This document shows, one piece after another, positions 35,815 to 49,200 of a stretch of DNA of 64,000 nucleotides. The notes beneath the pieces are model-generated. The model was given only the letters and a program-made list of their open reading frames with translations, was not told where the DNA came from and did not search any database. The position numbers and the translations under genes are program-made. How positions within the stretch are numbered: position 1 is the stretch's first letter; every line of letters starts with the position of its first letter. The stretch is taken from NCBI GenBank assembly GCA_037903355.1, contig JBAJFE010000038.1, forward strand, positions 1,488,001 through 1,552,000, read 5' to 3'. The DNA comes from Trichuris trichiura (taxonomy: Eukaryota > Nematoda > Enoplea > Trichinellida > Trichuridae).

Positions 35815-36347
35815 ATTGCCGCGGGACAGCGTAGCTGCTTGAGCGATTCCTTGAGCTTGTGCAGAGCTCCTCAAGAAGTGCGTAGCATAATGTTAGATAC
35901 ACAACGATACAACTAATGGCCAGCGATACAGCAGCACAGAGCTCGTCGGTCCCTCTTTCGGTCTGTTCTCTGCCGTCGGCATGCGCGGTTTTATAACTTT
36001 CTGCAACTGTTTTACGGAGGGATTATGGGCATTAATCCGCTTCTATCACCGCTTGAAGCGTCTGACCTACGGGGATTATGCCCATGCATCTGCATTCTCA
36101 CACAGCACGTGACATGCCTTCAATAGGCGGATTAGCCAGGAGCGCGCATACCCATTTGCCAGGAGTTCGGTGAACCAGGAATTACTAGTACCCGCCTGCA
36201 TTTGCAAGTGCAGTTGCCATGCCGTGGCATTCGTCGAATGCGCGGATCAAGCGGCACAGATGCACATGGCGTTTCTTGAATGGCCGGATTAGGAGAGAGC
36301 AAGCCAGCCTGCCCAATTGCAGGTAGGGAGGCGACTTGTCTACCACA
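35815..36347 (-). repeat. 5' LTR of decayed element
   Basis: 533 bp, partner of 32529-33084. Confidence 0.85.
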
Positions 36348-36744
36348 GTTCTCCACCGCCATACGTCTGCTACGGCTCACAGATCACAAGTGAAGCCCGA
36401 TTGACAGGTTTCCGAGGAGCCGCTTGGACAAGCGCACGTCGTCTTGGAATGATTTTCTTCGTAGCGGCCATTTGCGGCATTTGACTATGGTCAGCCATGG
36501 ATAGACGTCGTTCAGAATTACGGCATTTCTATTATGGCATTCCTGCCTCCTCACCAGTGGTATATTTGGCTCTAAATCAACGTTAGTTAGGTAACACGGT
36601 CCTGCGTGTTCCACACTGTAGCCGTGCTGCCAAGAAGCATGGCTAACAACAGCCAGCTCAGTACTGTATGGACGGCCGATTCAATAGCTGCCGAATATTT
36701 TGTTGCAATTCTGTTTCAGTCTTCAACGTACTGGACGAATCAGT

Positions 36745-37075
36745 TCATCGACTACAATTCATGTCGGACGTCCCTTAGTGGCTTTCTCCTTTTATACTGC
36801 GCACTTTTAAGGCAGAGCAGAACATGGGCTCAAGCAAAAACAACTACGTTTGTTTATCCTGTTTCTACTTGGTAGAAGCAAAATAGTGTACTTTTCTACA
36901 GCGTAGCAACTCTAACTCAAGACGGCATTCACTTACCGCCATGGCTACGTCAAAACAGCCGTAACGGACCATAGAAAAAAAATGGAATCAGCCGCGGCGA
37001 CTTGGAAGCAGTGAGTTGCCCGGCAGCAAGCTGGCGGTGCCGAATTGCTCGTGACCGCCTCGACATTTATTGCGC
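36745..37075. repeat. Dispersed repeat, half of a fold-back (other copy 46172-46785)
   Basis: Matches 46449-46790 over about 320 bp (for example CATGTCGGACGTCCCTTAGTGG, TCAAGCAAAAACAACTACGTTTG in diverged form, CACTTACCGCCATGGC). Only one of the two inverted arms is present here. Confidence 0.7.
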
Positions 37076-37289
37076 CACTTTAATGAGCGAAAATTCAGGG
37101 TAAAAGGCTACTGATACGTTGTATCTGTTGGAATTTTCAAAAACAACGGAAAATTCCCTCTTGCTTTCGATACAGTAATAGGGCAGTCAGGTAGGTGCCT
37201 TACCCGCCAAGCATACTGTATTTGAGTCCTCCGCTTACTACTTTTCCATAAATGCGAAGCTTCTACTTTGCAGATCGCCTAATGAGATA

Positions 37290-40200
37290 ATGGAGCTGCG
37301 GAACAGGAGCATTCTTAGAAGCACTGCGTGGTATCATGATTATTCTAAAGTGGTAGCTCATAAGTTTTCTTCTTCTACCACCGCTGTAAGCTCCAGACCG
37401 CGCAGATTGGAGCGATTGATAGAAGAGCGAGGTTTAGCGAAGACAAAGCAGGTCGATTCTATCCTGAGTGAAACTGTGTGCAAACGTTACAAGACTCGCG
37501 CGCACAGCATTACTCCAATTTCTGCTGGACATGATTCATCGAGTGGTAAGTTCTGTGGGAATCGGAGATTGATGATTTAACTTACATTTTGTATGTGCTT
37601 AAGCTAGCAACAGAAATTCGTAATTTCTAATCGTTGTCGATGATTCTGCTAATCTGTGTAATAGGAAATGTTCGAGGTTGAATCTTTATTCTGTTACTAT
37701 ATTTGAGAAGCGGACTTTCTTTTTTTGCTTAGTGGTGCTACTTACGAATATAACAGTAGCCTTAAGATGGAATATTTTAATTTTGACGTGAAATTCGTAA
37801 GGAGCAATAACGCATTAATTTTCATCAGACTCACGGAGTTTTTCTGAGTAGCATCAACAGACCAACAACGCGCGCCCATCAGAAGTGGCTTGAGACCAGT
37901 TGTTCCCAAGAAGCCAATTTATTCGCCGTTGCAACATCGCACCAGAGGTTTCTGGCTCCAGAATTTAATTATTTTACGGACTTCCTTTTAAAGCAGCAGG
38001 ACAAAGGCGCAAAAATGGCGTAGAAAGGGCTTTGTTTATCAAAGAAGCGTCATCTACCGAGGGAACTGCCATTCCAAGTGGCCAAGCAGTTAACGGAACA
38101 GCTGCTGCTACTAGGAACCCTTTTGACGATCTAAAGGCTCGTCTCCACGCTTCTGCGATACCTAAGAATCTTCCATGCCGCGAGCAGCAGTTTCAAAAGA
38201 TCAAAACGTTCATAAGCTGTTGTCTTAAAGCGGAAGTCGGAGGGTAATCGGCTTAACGTTTGTGCAGGCGTTACGAAGGTTGTTTCCTTAGATGTATTTA
38301 CGTAAGTGGTGTGCCAGGAACTGGTAAAACGGTAACCATACGTCACGCTGTACATTCTTTGCTCAGTGATAAAAACATGCCAAAGTTCTCTTACTGTGAA
38401 GTTAATGGAATGCAGGTACTTGATCCAAAGTGTGTATACTTGGAAATGGTTCGCATCATGAAGAAGGATTGGAAATTTAAATCAACTGACAATGCTCGGA
38501 AATTACTCAACCAAACATTCAGCAAGGTTGACCGCCGCCGTTTACCAATTGTCCTTTTAATGGATGAAGTAGATTTGCTAATTAGCGTTAGACAAAGGGT
38601 TTTATATCAATTGTTCGACTGGAGTAACCAAGAAGAAGCAAAACTGATCGTCATAGCAGTTGCAAACACGCTTGATTTTCCTGAACGTGTGCTAAGCAAG
38701 AGAATCTCAAGTCGCGTGGTAAGCAATGTTGTTTTAAATTTTCATTTCTAGTTCTTGAAATAGATTGTTTAATCCGTAACATAATTATAGTACGGAAGAG
38801 CTGCCCGTTAAACATTTATTTGGCAAAGCTTTCTGGAAGTGCCAGTTCCCGTCTTCAGCGCGTAAAAAATGGCAGAGCAAATCCTGACGTAGCACTAGCC
38901 AGAGCAAGTGCTTTAAAACGCGGGAGTCGTGGGAGGTTTTTAAACAAGTTACAAAATTAAAAAGAGGGTTGGTAAGAAAGGTAAGAGTAACAGAAAGCCA
39001 GGGGAAATGGAGTGACGTTTCTTTTATAAAAAGGCGAAAGAATAAATAGATAAAGGAGAATCAGTTAAGGGACTGCGGAACCGGGGGGATTTCCCAAGAC
39101 ACCGTCAAGCACCATTATTGGCCCTGTGCAGACGATTCATGTAAGGGGCCGCAGTTCGTGGCCCTTTTTAATTTTTTAACTCGTTTAAAAACTTGCCAAG
39201 ACTCCCGCGTTTTAAAGCACTTGGCCTGACTAGTGCTACGCCAGGATTCGCTCTGCCATTTTTCACGCGCTGAAGACGGGAACCAGCGTTTTCAGAAAGC
39301 TTTGCCAAATAAATGTTTAACGATTAGCTTTTCCGTACCATCATTATGTTTTTCACACACCCGTTAGAAGAAGTTTTATTTTCAATGTTTAATCCGTAAT
39401 TTGTACTCATACCCAGAAGTTACAGAGCAATTAATATTCCCGCAATAATTAAAAACCGGACGCTCTTACTGTAACATAACTTCGGTTTGCTAGAGACAGT
39501 GTAAAGTTATTGACGCAGATGCCAATTCTTATAATCTCTTTTATTTGGAGCGACAGCAATGATTTAAGTAAAAGCGCGCTGAGAATCGAAATTAGTGCCT
39601 GTCGCAGGCTTCATTGATATAATGGCTGTGGTTTCCAAACTTTGGCATTAGTTGGCCTTTATTATTTATTCAGATAACGTCCATATTTGTCGTAAATGAG
39701 ATAAACACTAGAAGGATTTATTCTAACAGCAATATCACTTTTTTGGCTTCTTTTTTACGGACTTTTTATGTCTCGTTGAAAAAAAACTTTTATTAATAAA
39801 CTGTCCGTAGCTTTCGGGTCCGAACTTGACCCGTCATCAGCGGTCTAAATACTGACGTATGAACAAAGTTCAACTTTGTTCGGACCCGAAAGCTACGGAC
39901 AGTTTATTAATAAAAGTTTTTTTCAACGGAACATAGAAAATCCGTACAAAAAGAAGCCAAAAAATGAAATTATTTGGTCCCATACGAAGACACTATATCT
40001 TCAAAAGCAATATCACTTTTCTTAGTGACACTATGCAGATGTATTTGTTGTTCGTAATACACAAACAAGACGATAAGAGAGAGACTTTAAGCTATTCCCT
40101 GTCCCATCTTCACTGTGAACTTGCACCGGATGCAATCTGTTTCTTGTTGTGTGTTTTAGATAGCTACATAGATTGTAGTAGACAGCAATCCCGATATCTC

Positions 40201-43200
40201 TGCCCTGATGATGCGACAAGTTAGTCCTCTAAAGCTCTATCCCTTGTCATTGTTTTTGCGAGTGCACGGTTCTGGGATTGCATATTACCAATAGTAAGGT
40301 GTACCATAAACTCTTGTTCTTTGTGTACTCTCAATTCGTAATGCTACAAGTGCTGGGAGAAGAAGAAATAATGTAAAGTTAAAAGATGTGGAGCTGCGGG
40401 GGTTTGAACCCCGGACTTCCCGCATGCGAAGCGGGCGCTCTACCACTGAGCTACAGCCCCTGTGAGAATAATAACCAACCAGAAAAAAGATCCTTAGCAA
40501 TACAGATGCTGCTATACAGGGTTGAAAAAGGTCTGGACCTTCTGATAAAGGCATTTCGTGAATTACAGAGGTAGATTAGCCGATGATGAAATAACGAAGA
40601 GGTGAACAAAAATATTGTTATGGTAGACAGCCGATGGCAATATTCTTAACCCGTTCCTTAATTTCTTTCTATTCTTTTTGACTTGAAAGGTAAAGACGTT
40701 TTGCAATACTGGCCTGTTAAACTAACTTCAACACGTGTTGGGACTTTCGTATTGTATTTTACATTAATAAGATGTTTTCTTTTAACATGGGACATTTGCA
40801 ACGGCGACATGTGTTTCCGTACATGAAATCATAGCGAAATCCCAAATCGCTAGGCAGGAAGCTTCTTACTTCTTATCCTTTTACTACATAAAATGGTCTA
40901 ACCAAAGGTTTAGGCTTTAAAAAAACAATTTCCTGCCCGCAAAGTATTGGTGCGACGTGAAGCTATTCAATCAAAGTTGGCCAAAAATTTTCTCATACGT
41001 TCAGCCCTTATTATCCGCGGTTAATTCGTCCTGGATTTTGAGTGTTACATCGCGTTGAATTGAATTCCGCGTTATATAGGATACCATATGAAAAAGCCAA
41101 ATAGCTTGTATTCCGGCGCGTATTTCGTCCTGCCCCATTGCATTCCTTCCGGAACGGTTATCATACCTAGCGATCCTTCGACGCTTGGTACTAAGAAATC
41201 TAGCTACGTGATATAATGAAATCAATGAGACAGCACTTGTCCAATGGAACCAGCCATCAGAGTCCAGGCCGTTAGATACAAGAAAGGATGAAAGTAAGAT
41301 GCTCTTTCTCTAAACTAGCCTGGGAATCGCCTTGCTTTAATGAGCTAAGTGGTGTACTAGTCCGCGGAATGGGTACAGAGCAAGGAAAATATGAAATAGA
41401 GAGGGGCATTTAAGTAGAAATGCTAAACATCACAAGGAACACATCCACATAGAACAAAACGTCTACGACAGAAAGTTTGGCGCATGAGGAATTAGACAAT
41501 TTACCCACGTTTTGTGGGTCAGCGCAGATTCCCTGGAAACCGGCCAGTCCTAATGTGTTGCTTGAACTTGTTGGTAGCGAAACCTCTCGCCTTAAAATGT
41601 TAGGCTCCGCAGCTGCCGGAGCTTTATTTAAAAACATTGTTATAGGGAGCTATCTGTCTCTCCTTTTTCTTCGCTTTATCGAACAAGTCTTGTAGCTGGT
41701 TCAACGAAGCCGACATTCCTCGAGTAACCATGATGCCACGTTCTATGGATGGATCGTATTCAGCAATCATATCCTACAGGACCTGCGTTTACCAGAAAAT
41801 ACTGGCAAGCTTTTGCAGCGTCCAATCCGAAGATGTTTAAGTTCCTGTATATTCCGTAACGTCGTCGTCGCTGCCGGTAGGTGATTGCATCAGTTCCTCG
41901 TTGGTGAGCTGTTCTCCACAGTCTTCTATGTGCTCCCTGATATCGTCTTCTATCACGTCAGAGAAACCCTCTCCTCCCATCTCCTTGGAAATATTCACTA
42001 CGTCCATAACCTCTTCATCGATGGCACCTAAGTCTTCGCATTCACTGACCGCGTTTCCCCACAAATGCTTCCGGTAACCACTGACTGTTCTAAGCTTTAT
42101 CTCATGTATCGCCTCTGCAAGGAGGGAGATTGCGTATGCAATTCAGAAACGCTTCCACAGGCCAATAAGATCGCAATCAGGATTAGCGTGGAGGCTGTCA
42201 CGAAGCTTCCCAAGTACGAGGCGAGTATGAGTGGCCTTAATGCATTTTATGGCACCCTGATGCACTGGCTGTAGTAGTGGTGTCGAGTTAGCAGGCAAGA
42301 GTTTCACCTCGACGTTCTAATTAGCGAAGCAATTGCGGGTAACCGGGAGTGTTATCATTTACGAGGAAGACTTAGGATGCCATCCCCTTGCTTTCCAGGT
42401 ATTTCTTCGCTTGGGGATGCACGTGCGCTTCGGCATTTGCTTCCAGAAAAGTGCTGTCTTGTCTCGATTGGAGTTTTGTTCTGGGAGATAGCCCTTTTGG
42501 TCCACTATCTCTTTGAATTTCTCCGGGAATGTCGAGGCAGCTACGAAATCAGCCAATACCGTTCTCTCAGCGAACTTGAGGTTGAAGCGCTTCACGTATT
42601 TTGCTAGCCATCCTTTGCTAGCAGTAAACCCTTTTCTCTGGTTCTCTGCAACCGCGCCAGTGATGTGCTCATACTAATTTTAAACAAAGGAGGAGCACCT
42701 CTACCTCTCTGCCGACGAACTAGAGCTTTCCGAAAGCTCTGACGTAGCTGAGTACATTGATCCTGCATTTTTTCTTAATAATTACTCATCCATCCGTTGG
42801 TAGACCAGTTGTTTCGTTTCATTACAAATATTATCACAAAAGCAGGAGAAACCGTAGAAGACCTTCACACATGAAACACAATCACGTCAAGAAGCAGCCT
42901 ATGCTCAAGAACATCATGTGACATGGGAATGCTGCACGGTAATGGAGCTGCGGGGGTTTGAACCCCGGGCCTTCCGCATGCAAAGCGGACGCTCTACCAC
43001 TGAGCTACAGCCCCATGCGTGCTTCCGTCTACCTTACAAACCTTTTCTTTCTTTTTGTGGTGAACGTCCGGTTCTTGGGACAACGTTCAGTGTCCAAGAA
43101 ACAAGCTTCTGAGATAACTAAAACCCGTTTGTCAGGGTGATAAGCATCAATTTAAAGATGCATGGGGCGCTAGCTCAGTAGTAGAGCCTCATCTTTGCAT

Positions 43201-46200
43201 GCGAAAAGTCTGGAGTTCAATCCCTCTCAAATCCATTATTTACGTCTGCGTCACGTTTTCTTGAAACTAAGGAGAACAGTGATAAAAGAAATCTAGAAAG
43301 TGCATCACTAAAATTTCAGTCTATGAACTGGTTAATCCGTTAATTGTTCACCTTGACTAAGTTTTCCGTGTCATCCGTAATTGGAATCAGCTCAGTGCTC
43401 CCATCGTTCATATTTTTGAACAGATAAACTAATTCAGTTTGTACTTGCGAGAGAACTGTTCCACTTATCTGTAAGTTCCACCCTGGCTTAAACAAGGTTA
43501 TGTTGATATCTGCACTCAAGTGTTCACACACACGACTAAACATGAAGAGCAATCACTTTTCAAAAAGAAACGAAAAGTAAAGGTCATATGTTCAACTAAG
43601 AATGATATTTATTCTCCTTTCTTGTATTACTATTGTCATCATGTTACATGAATTTACGATGTCATAATAGAGCTGAGGGGTTTGAACTCCAGACTTTGCA
43701 TACAAAGTGAATGCTCTACCACTGAGCTACAACCCCACGCTTCTTTAGATTGATATAATCATTTTGGCACAGTCATTCCAGTTTATGCAAATCACTGTAA
43801 ATTTCGGACATTAAAAGTCTGTTGTATAACGGGAATTATTCCATAAGAAGAAAGAATTTAATCATAAAAATCATTGTAGGTTACAACGGGGCAGACATGG
43901 GGCTGTAGCTCAGTGGTAGAGCGTCCGCTTTGCATGCGGAAGGCCCGGGGTTCAAACCCCCGCAGCTCCATTGGCGTTTTATCTACATGCCACGCGATGT
44001 CAATAATGATACACAAAACCGCAGTGAGCACCCTTCAAAGCTTAGCTTGCCATCTTTTCGTTGTTTTTTTTTGGAAGGCCAATGCTGCTAATGTTTCAGT
44101 AAATCGTGGAAGTAAATATTTCAGTGCACCTATCAATGTAAGCTTGCGTAAGGGCAGGAGGAACTTAGAGGTAAGTGCGTCAGGTTTTACGAAAGCAAGT
44201 GAATAATAGGATTAAGGATACAGAGTGGGAGCATTTAGGTGATTGTATTTAGTCGCTGAGGGAGTGGAAAGCATAGGTCAAAAAGTGAATGAATAATAGA
44301 TGACTAAGTTTGTGGGGATGATAAAATAAACTTGTAGACTGCATGCATAGGTGCTTACTACCTTAAGCCTACGCAGCCTAAGCTCACCGCGACTACAAGG
44401 GTCAGAGAACAGTGACTTAAATTCTCATGGATTAAACCTGCATTCTGATGCACCATACAGTAGAACCCCTCCTGTTCGGAAACCCCGCGTTTCCGCGCGA
44501 TCCCCAGTCCCAAGTTGTCCAGATACGAGGGGTTAGACTGTATTTAAGCAAGCGTAGAACTTAGAGATAAGCGAGTCAGCTCTCGGAAGCGCAAACTGAA
44601 TTCGTTTATCTTCTCAAATGTACGAATAATAAGAGCACTTAGCTGATTCCATTTACTTACGGATGACATAGAAAACCTTGTCAAGGTGAACAATTAACGG
44701 ATAAGCCAGTTTATAGAGATCGTGGACTGAAATTGTAGTATTGCTCCCGGATTTTTTACACTTTTTTCTGTAATGTCATGAAAACATGACATAATAATGG
44801 AGCTGCGGGGGTTTGAACCCCGGACTTTCCGCATGCAAAGCGGACGCTCTACCACTGAGCTACAGCCCCATTTAACCTCGACTCGATGAATTGCAATCGT
44901 AAAGCAAATGAAGAAGTTTTGTATTAATAACTCATGAACGCATTCGTTTTGGTTAGTTGAGATGCAGTAAGAGCAAGGAGGCTGCTGATGTGACTGAATC
45001 TGCGGAATGTAATTCAATGTTGTTTTTGGGAAGCTTAGCAAGACAACTTCCCATCATTCGTTCAACCTCTACGTCCATTCACTTCTTGCTGCTGGTTTAT
45101 TGTATAGCTGCCGTTCATGACCAGTAATGAATGTTAATTATGGAATATGCTTTTCAATGTTGCTTCATGTTCCATTAAGAGAAACATGCGGTGTGCACAT
45201 TGTTTACGTACTTCTACTCCTTATCTCTTGTAACTGATCGCCATTCATTAAATACAGTATGCATTCCATTATGCGATGCCTCTATTATTGGAATTCGCCC
45301 AGATGTACAGTGGTGTAATCGTATATAGTAAAGACCTTCAGGTTACCGCGTCGTCACTGATTGAAGAAATCTATTTTGATCTTTCTGTCATTTTCTTCCG
45401 TTGGGGTTGCCTTCCCTCACCCAACTTCAAGCGCTATTGTCTCTGTAAGACTGAAATTACTCACCAGTTGCAGCATAGGATGTGACGTTTCCCTAAATAG
45501 CTTGTATTTGACCGCTGTCCCATCGCTCTGATCTAATAGTCAGTAGAGTTTGTTTCTGTAATGCTCTATTGTATCAAACTGACCCTAAAAAACCTTTGAA
45601 ACCCAAGTCTGCTCTCGAAGGTAGGCTCTGCTAAAACATGTTAACGCCCTTTATCAACATGACACTTCTCTGTTTGTACGGCAGCAGACGTGAAAGGACG
45701 TTAATGGTTTTTTATTCTTTAGAGGTGACGAACTTTGACCAGTTTTCAGAGGAAGTCTTCAGTCTGAAGCTGTGAAAAGTAGAAAACATGTAGCAAAATG
45801 ACAGATAAAGCATCAACGCATGCTTTTGAAAGAATAGAACGTTCTTGCTCCGGTTAAAAAGTGATTTAGCCTTGTAGTCATTTATCCCCCTTTCCACTCT
45901 ACCCTTGGCTTTTCCTGATGCTCATGCTCGAAGACTTCTCAGGCTGCAGCCATCTACCATCGTCAGGCCGCTATGGCTCACCCTAAATGTAACCCTTACG
46001 TCCAGGCCTAAGCTTAGGTAAAGGCAGAGCATGACTGCCAGCATGCCTTACCTAAAATTAGGCTAGCGCACGAATATTACACGTAGTATGAAGCTTAAGT
46101 GAAGGGGCACATGATTACTGTCATGTTTTTTTAGCTATCCTGTTCCCTCCGTACCTAAGATATCGATCACGGACAATTCGCCACCAGAACAAGTCACTGC

Positions 46201-49200
46201 CGGGGCAACTCACCGCCGCCAAGTCGCTGTGGGGAACTTTTCGATCCCAACTCATTGCGGCAAATTCCGTTCTTTTCTATTCTTTGTTACGGCCGTTTTG
46301 ACGCGCCTATGACGGTAAGTGATTGCGATCTTGAGTTAGACTTTTGTCGCGCTGCTACAAGTCACAACATTTTGCTTATGCCAAGTTGAAATAGAAGAAG
46401 AAAAACATAATCGTTCTTGCTTGTTGGATGAGTCAGGCCGTCTACTGTAATTCATGTCGTATGTCCCTTAGTGGGTTGCTCCCTTTATACTGTGCAATTT
46501 TTATGCACAGCAGCACAATGGGTCAAGCAAGAATAACTACGTTTTTCTTCCCTGGTTTCTATTTGGCATAAGCAAAATGTTCTACCTCGTAACAGTGCAC
46601 CAAGTCTACCTGAAGGCCACACTCACTTATCCTCATGGCCATGTCAAAACGGCCTTAACAAACAATAGAGAAGAACGGAACTATCCACAGCGAGCTGGTG
46701 TCGAAAAGTTCAGCACAGCTGCTTGGTCCCGGCGGCAAGTTGGCTGCGCTGAGTTGCCCCGCTTCGAATTGTCGCGGGGGTAAATTGTCCTGCATCCCTA
46801 CGGTTTTGCCGAAACGTAAGAGTTGTGTATGCATTGTGCAGCTGTAGTCTAGTGGGTTGCTGATTGGCAGAGGAACATGCTGAGTTAACGCCGAGAAATC
46901 ATCGAACATGAACATTTCGGAAGATTGACGGTAGAGTGGGAGACTGGTGACTAAAGACTCAATGGTTTATACGCGTTTTGAAAGTACAGCCTTTAGTATA
47001 CAACATTCGTACCTCTCCGCCCTCTGGGTTTTTCCAGAACAGCTCTATTATCTGAGCAACTCCTGAAGAGTGAAATACTGGTAATAGAGGTTGCAATGTG
47101 GTGTGTTTCAGTAAAGGCTGACGTTTGCGCGCTATAACGCGAATTGTGATGTTAATGTTTACATAAACGGTTAATCCTGAGCATTGTTTCCAAGGCAACA
47201 CACAAAATTGAACATTACGCATTTAACTTCCTATCGGGGCTTTCCAGTTCAATATATCATTGTTGACATGAAGTGGCATGAATGTATGACAAACTAATGG
47301 AGCTGCAGAGGTTTGAGTCCCGGACTTCCCGCATGCGAAGCGGACGCTGTACTACTGAGCTACTTCCCCACAGGCTTATGTTCTCACCGAGAAATAAGCT
47401 TACAAAATGCACGTATGTTAACAGTTCGAAGCATGATTAATAAACTAGCGCAAAACGATGAGATTTTATTTTCACTAAACTTCTTGGAGCTAAGTTACTA
47501 ACAGCGAGTTTGCTCCACTTAGGGCTAAACCAAAATGGGCAAAAATTTCTCCTACGCAGCTTCGTGCTGCTACACTTGGCACTGAAAAAAGAATGTATTT
47601 CCGCCCCTTTTGCGTCTTATGCTTAGATAACATGCATCCACTCTGCTTGGGCTCGCTGTGAGCAGCGGGAACTATTGGGACACTTTGTTTACGCCGGCTA
47701 TCTGTATTGCGCATACGCACACGTGCACGTCGACGGAAAGAAGAATCGCTGCACGGAATGGATGTGTCAAGACGTCACAACAGATAGTTAACGAAAGCAT
47801 CATCACTTGTGACTTACGTAGACCAAAGTGATCAATGTGCCTTGTTGGTGGGTAGATAGACGGGAAGACTCCTTGGACTGAAAAGTAATGTGCCGCTCTT
47901 TCTTTCGCTTGTTTGGCTCACACTCTAGAGCAGGGGTGGGGAACCTTTTTGGTGCCGCGGGCCGTTTAGACGTTTATAAGACCGTTCGCGGGCCGTATAG
48001 CGTATTTAAACGAAAAACAGCCTGCTTTATTTGCACGTACGTTTATTAAGTCACCCCTAATGGGATGCTTGGAACTGCTTTTCCCTGGCGAGGAAACTCT
48101 GAGATAAAAGGCAGAATTTTGAGACAATTCTGCAACCCAGTTGTAAAGAGCATAATTGCAACTGCAGAGAACGAAATAACGTTTTTGTACTTCGAAGACG
48201 TATATGACAGGCGACCAGCGCAAAGCGTTGAGAACGATAGCAAGAGAAGGCGAGAACTACGCCAGTGACTACTGAGAGCAAAAAAGCAGAAGTGCTCTAG
48301 CATGCTGGACAGTCGTTATCTCGAACAAAGCAATGGTCCACGCTACTTATGCGCGCACACACACTATAGTGGCGCCTACTGCTTGTCAGCGAGGACTAAC
48401 AATGTCGGTTTATCGACAGAGAGCTGTCAGCAACGCAGTCTTCCGAGCCAGCCTGACACTCCCTGCTTGTTACGCAACGTTTATGTTCTTACTAGGATTC
48501 ACATAGAATACGTTTATCGCTTTATGAAAAATAACTTTCTACAATCACATTTCACTGAATCTCGCATCCATGTGCGGTTGCCCCAGCGCGTAGGCGGAAA
48601 ATGGCCTCGCGGGCCGGATGGAATGGCCTTGCGGGCCGTATCCGGCCCGCAGGCCGGACGTTCCCCACCCCTGCCCTAGAGCATAAGTGCCCAAACGTTT
48701 TCGCCTCCATCGCCCCCGTAGAAAAACTTTTTGCAGCACCATTATTCGTAGGAAAATTTTGCAGAAAAGACTTCTACACCGATCGTTTTCGGTGGCCACT
48801 CTGCCATCTCTGAAACGCCTTATCCATTCATAGACAACCAATTTAGATGGTGCACTACTTCCGTAAACTAATGCAAAATTGAATTATCCTTCTCAGCTGC
48901 CAGCCAAGCTTGGATAGAAATTTAATGTTAGCTCTGACCTCAAAACAAAGATTTTCCATTTCATGAGAAAAACGGTTACTTTAAGAGCAATTCCTACCAC
49001 ACTGACGCAGAGTCGGATGAAGCTACCTTTCCGTACAAGTCCGAAGATAACGGAAATAAGATGAAACATGTTTTAGACCATCGGTTAGTGTCCTGTTAGA
49101 CACTACACCGTCCTTCCGGGGACTTTCTGAGCATCCCTCGTACTTAGTCAAGAAAAAGAGTTCAGCGAACGACTGAGCTAACCAGGCTAACTCACGACCA

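Larger units (their letters stand above)
32529..36347 (-). mobile_element. Second, decayed LTR retrotransposon
   Basis: Long terminal repeats at 32529-33084 and 35815-36347 (TG...CA) are about 80-85% alike by eye, much older than the complete element. Between them lie fragments of gag and pol on the minus strand with stops and frame changes; the integrase part is missing (about 33085-33420 shows no match). No matching target duplication was found (flanks AATAA and GTTCT). Its RT is clearly related to, but well diverged from, that of the element at 27594-32054. Confidence 0.88.

Noticed and set aside
40285..40554. Frames of 60-115 codons over 40.3, 42.9, 43.9, 44.7, 47.3 and 50.0 kb sharing VERPLCMRKVRGSNPRSS-like text
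   Set aside because: They are conceptual translations of tRNA-Ala genes, not proteins.
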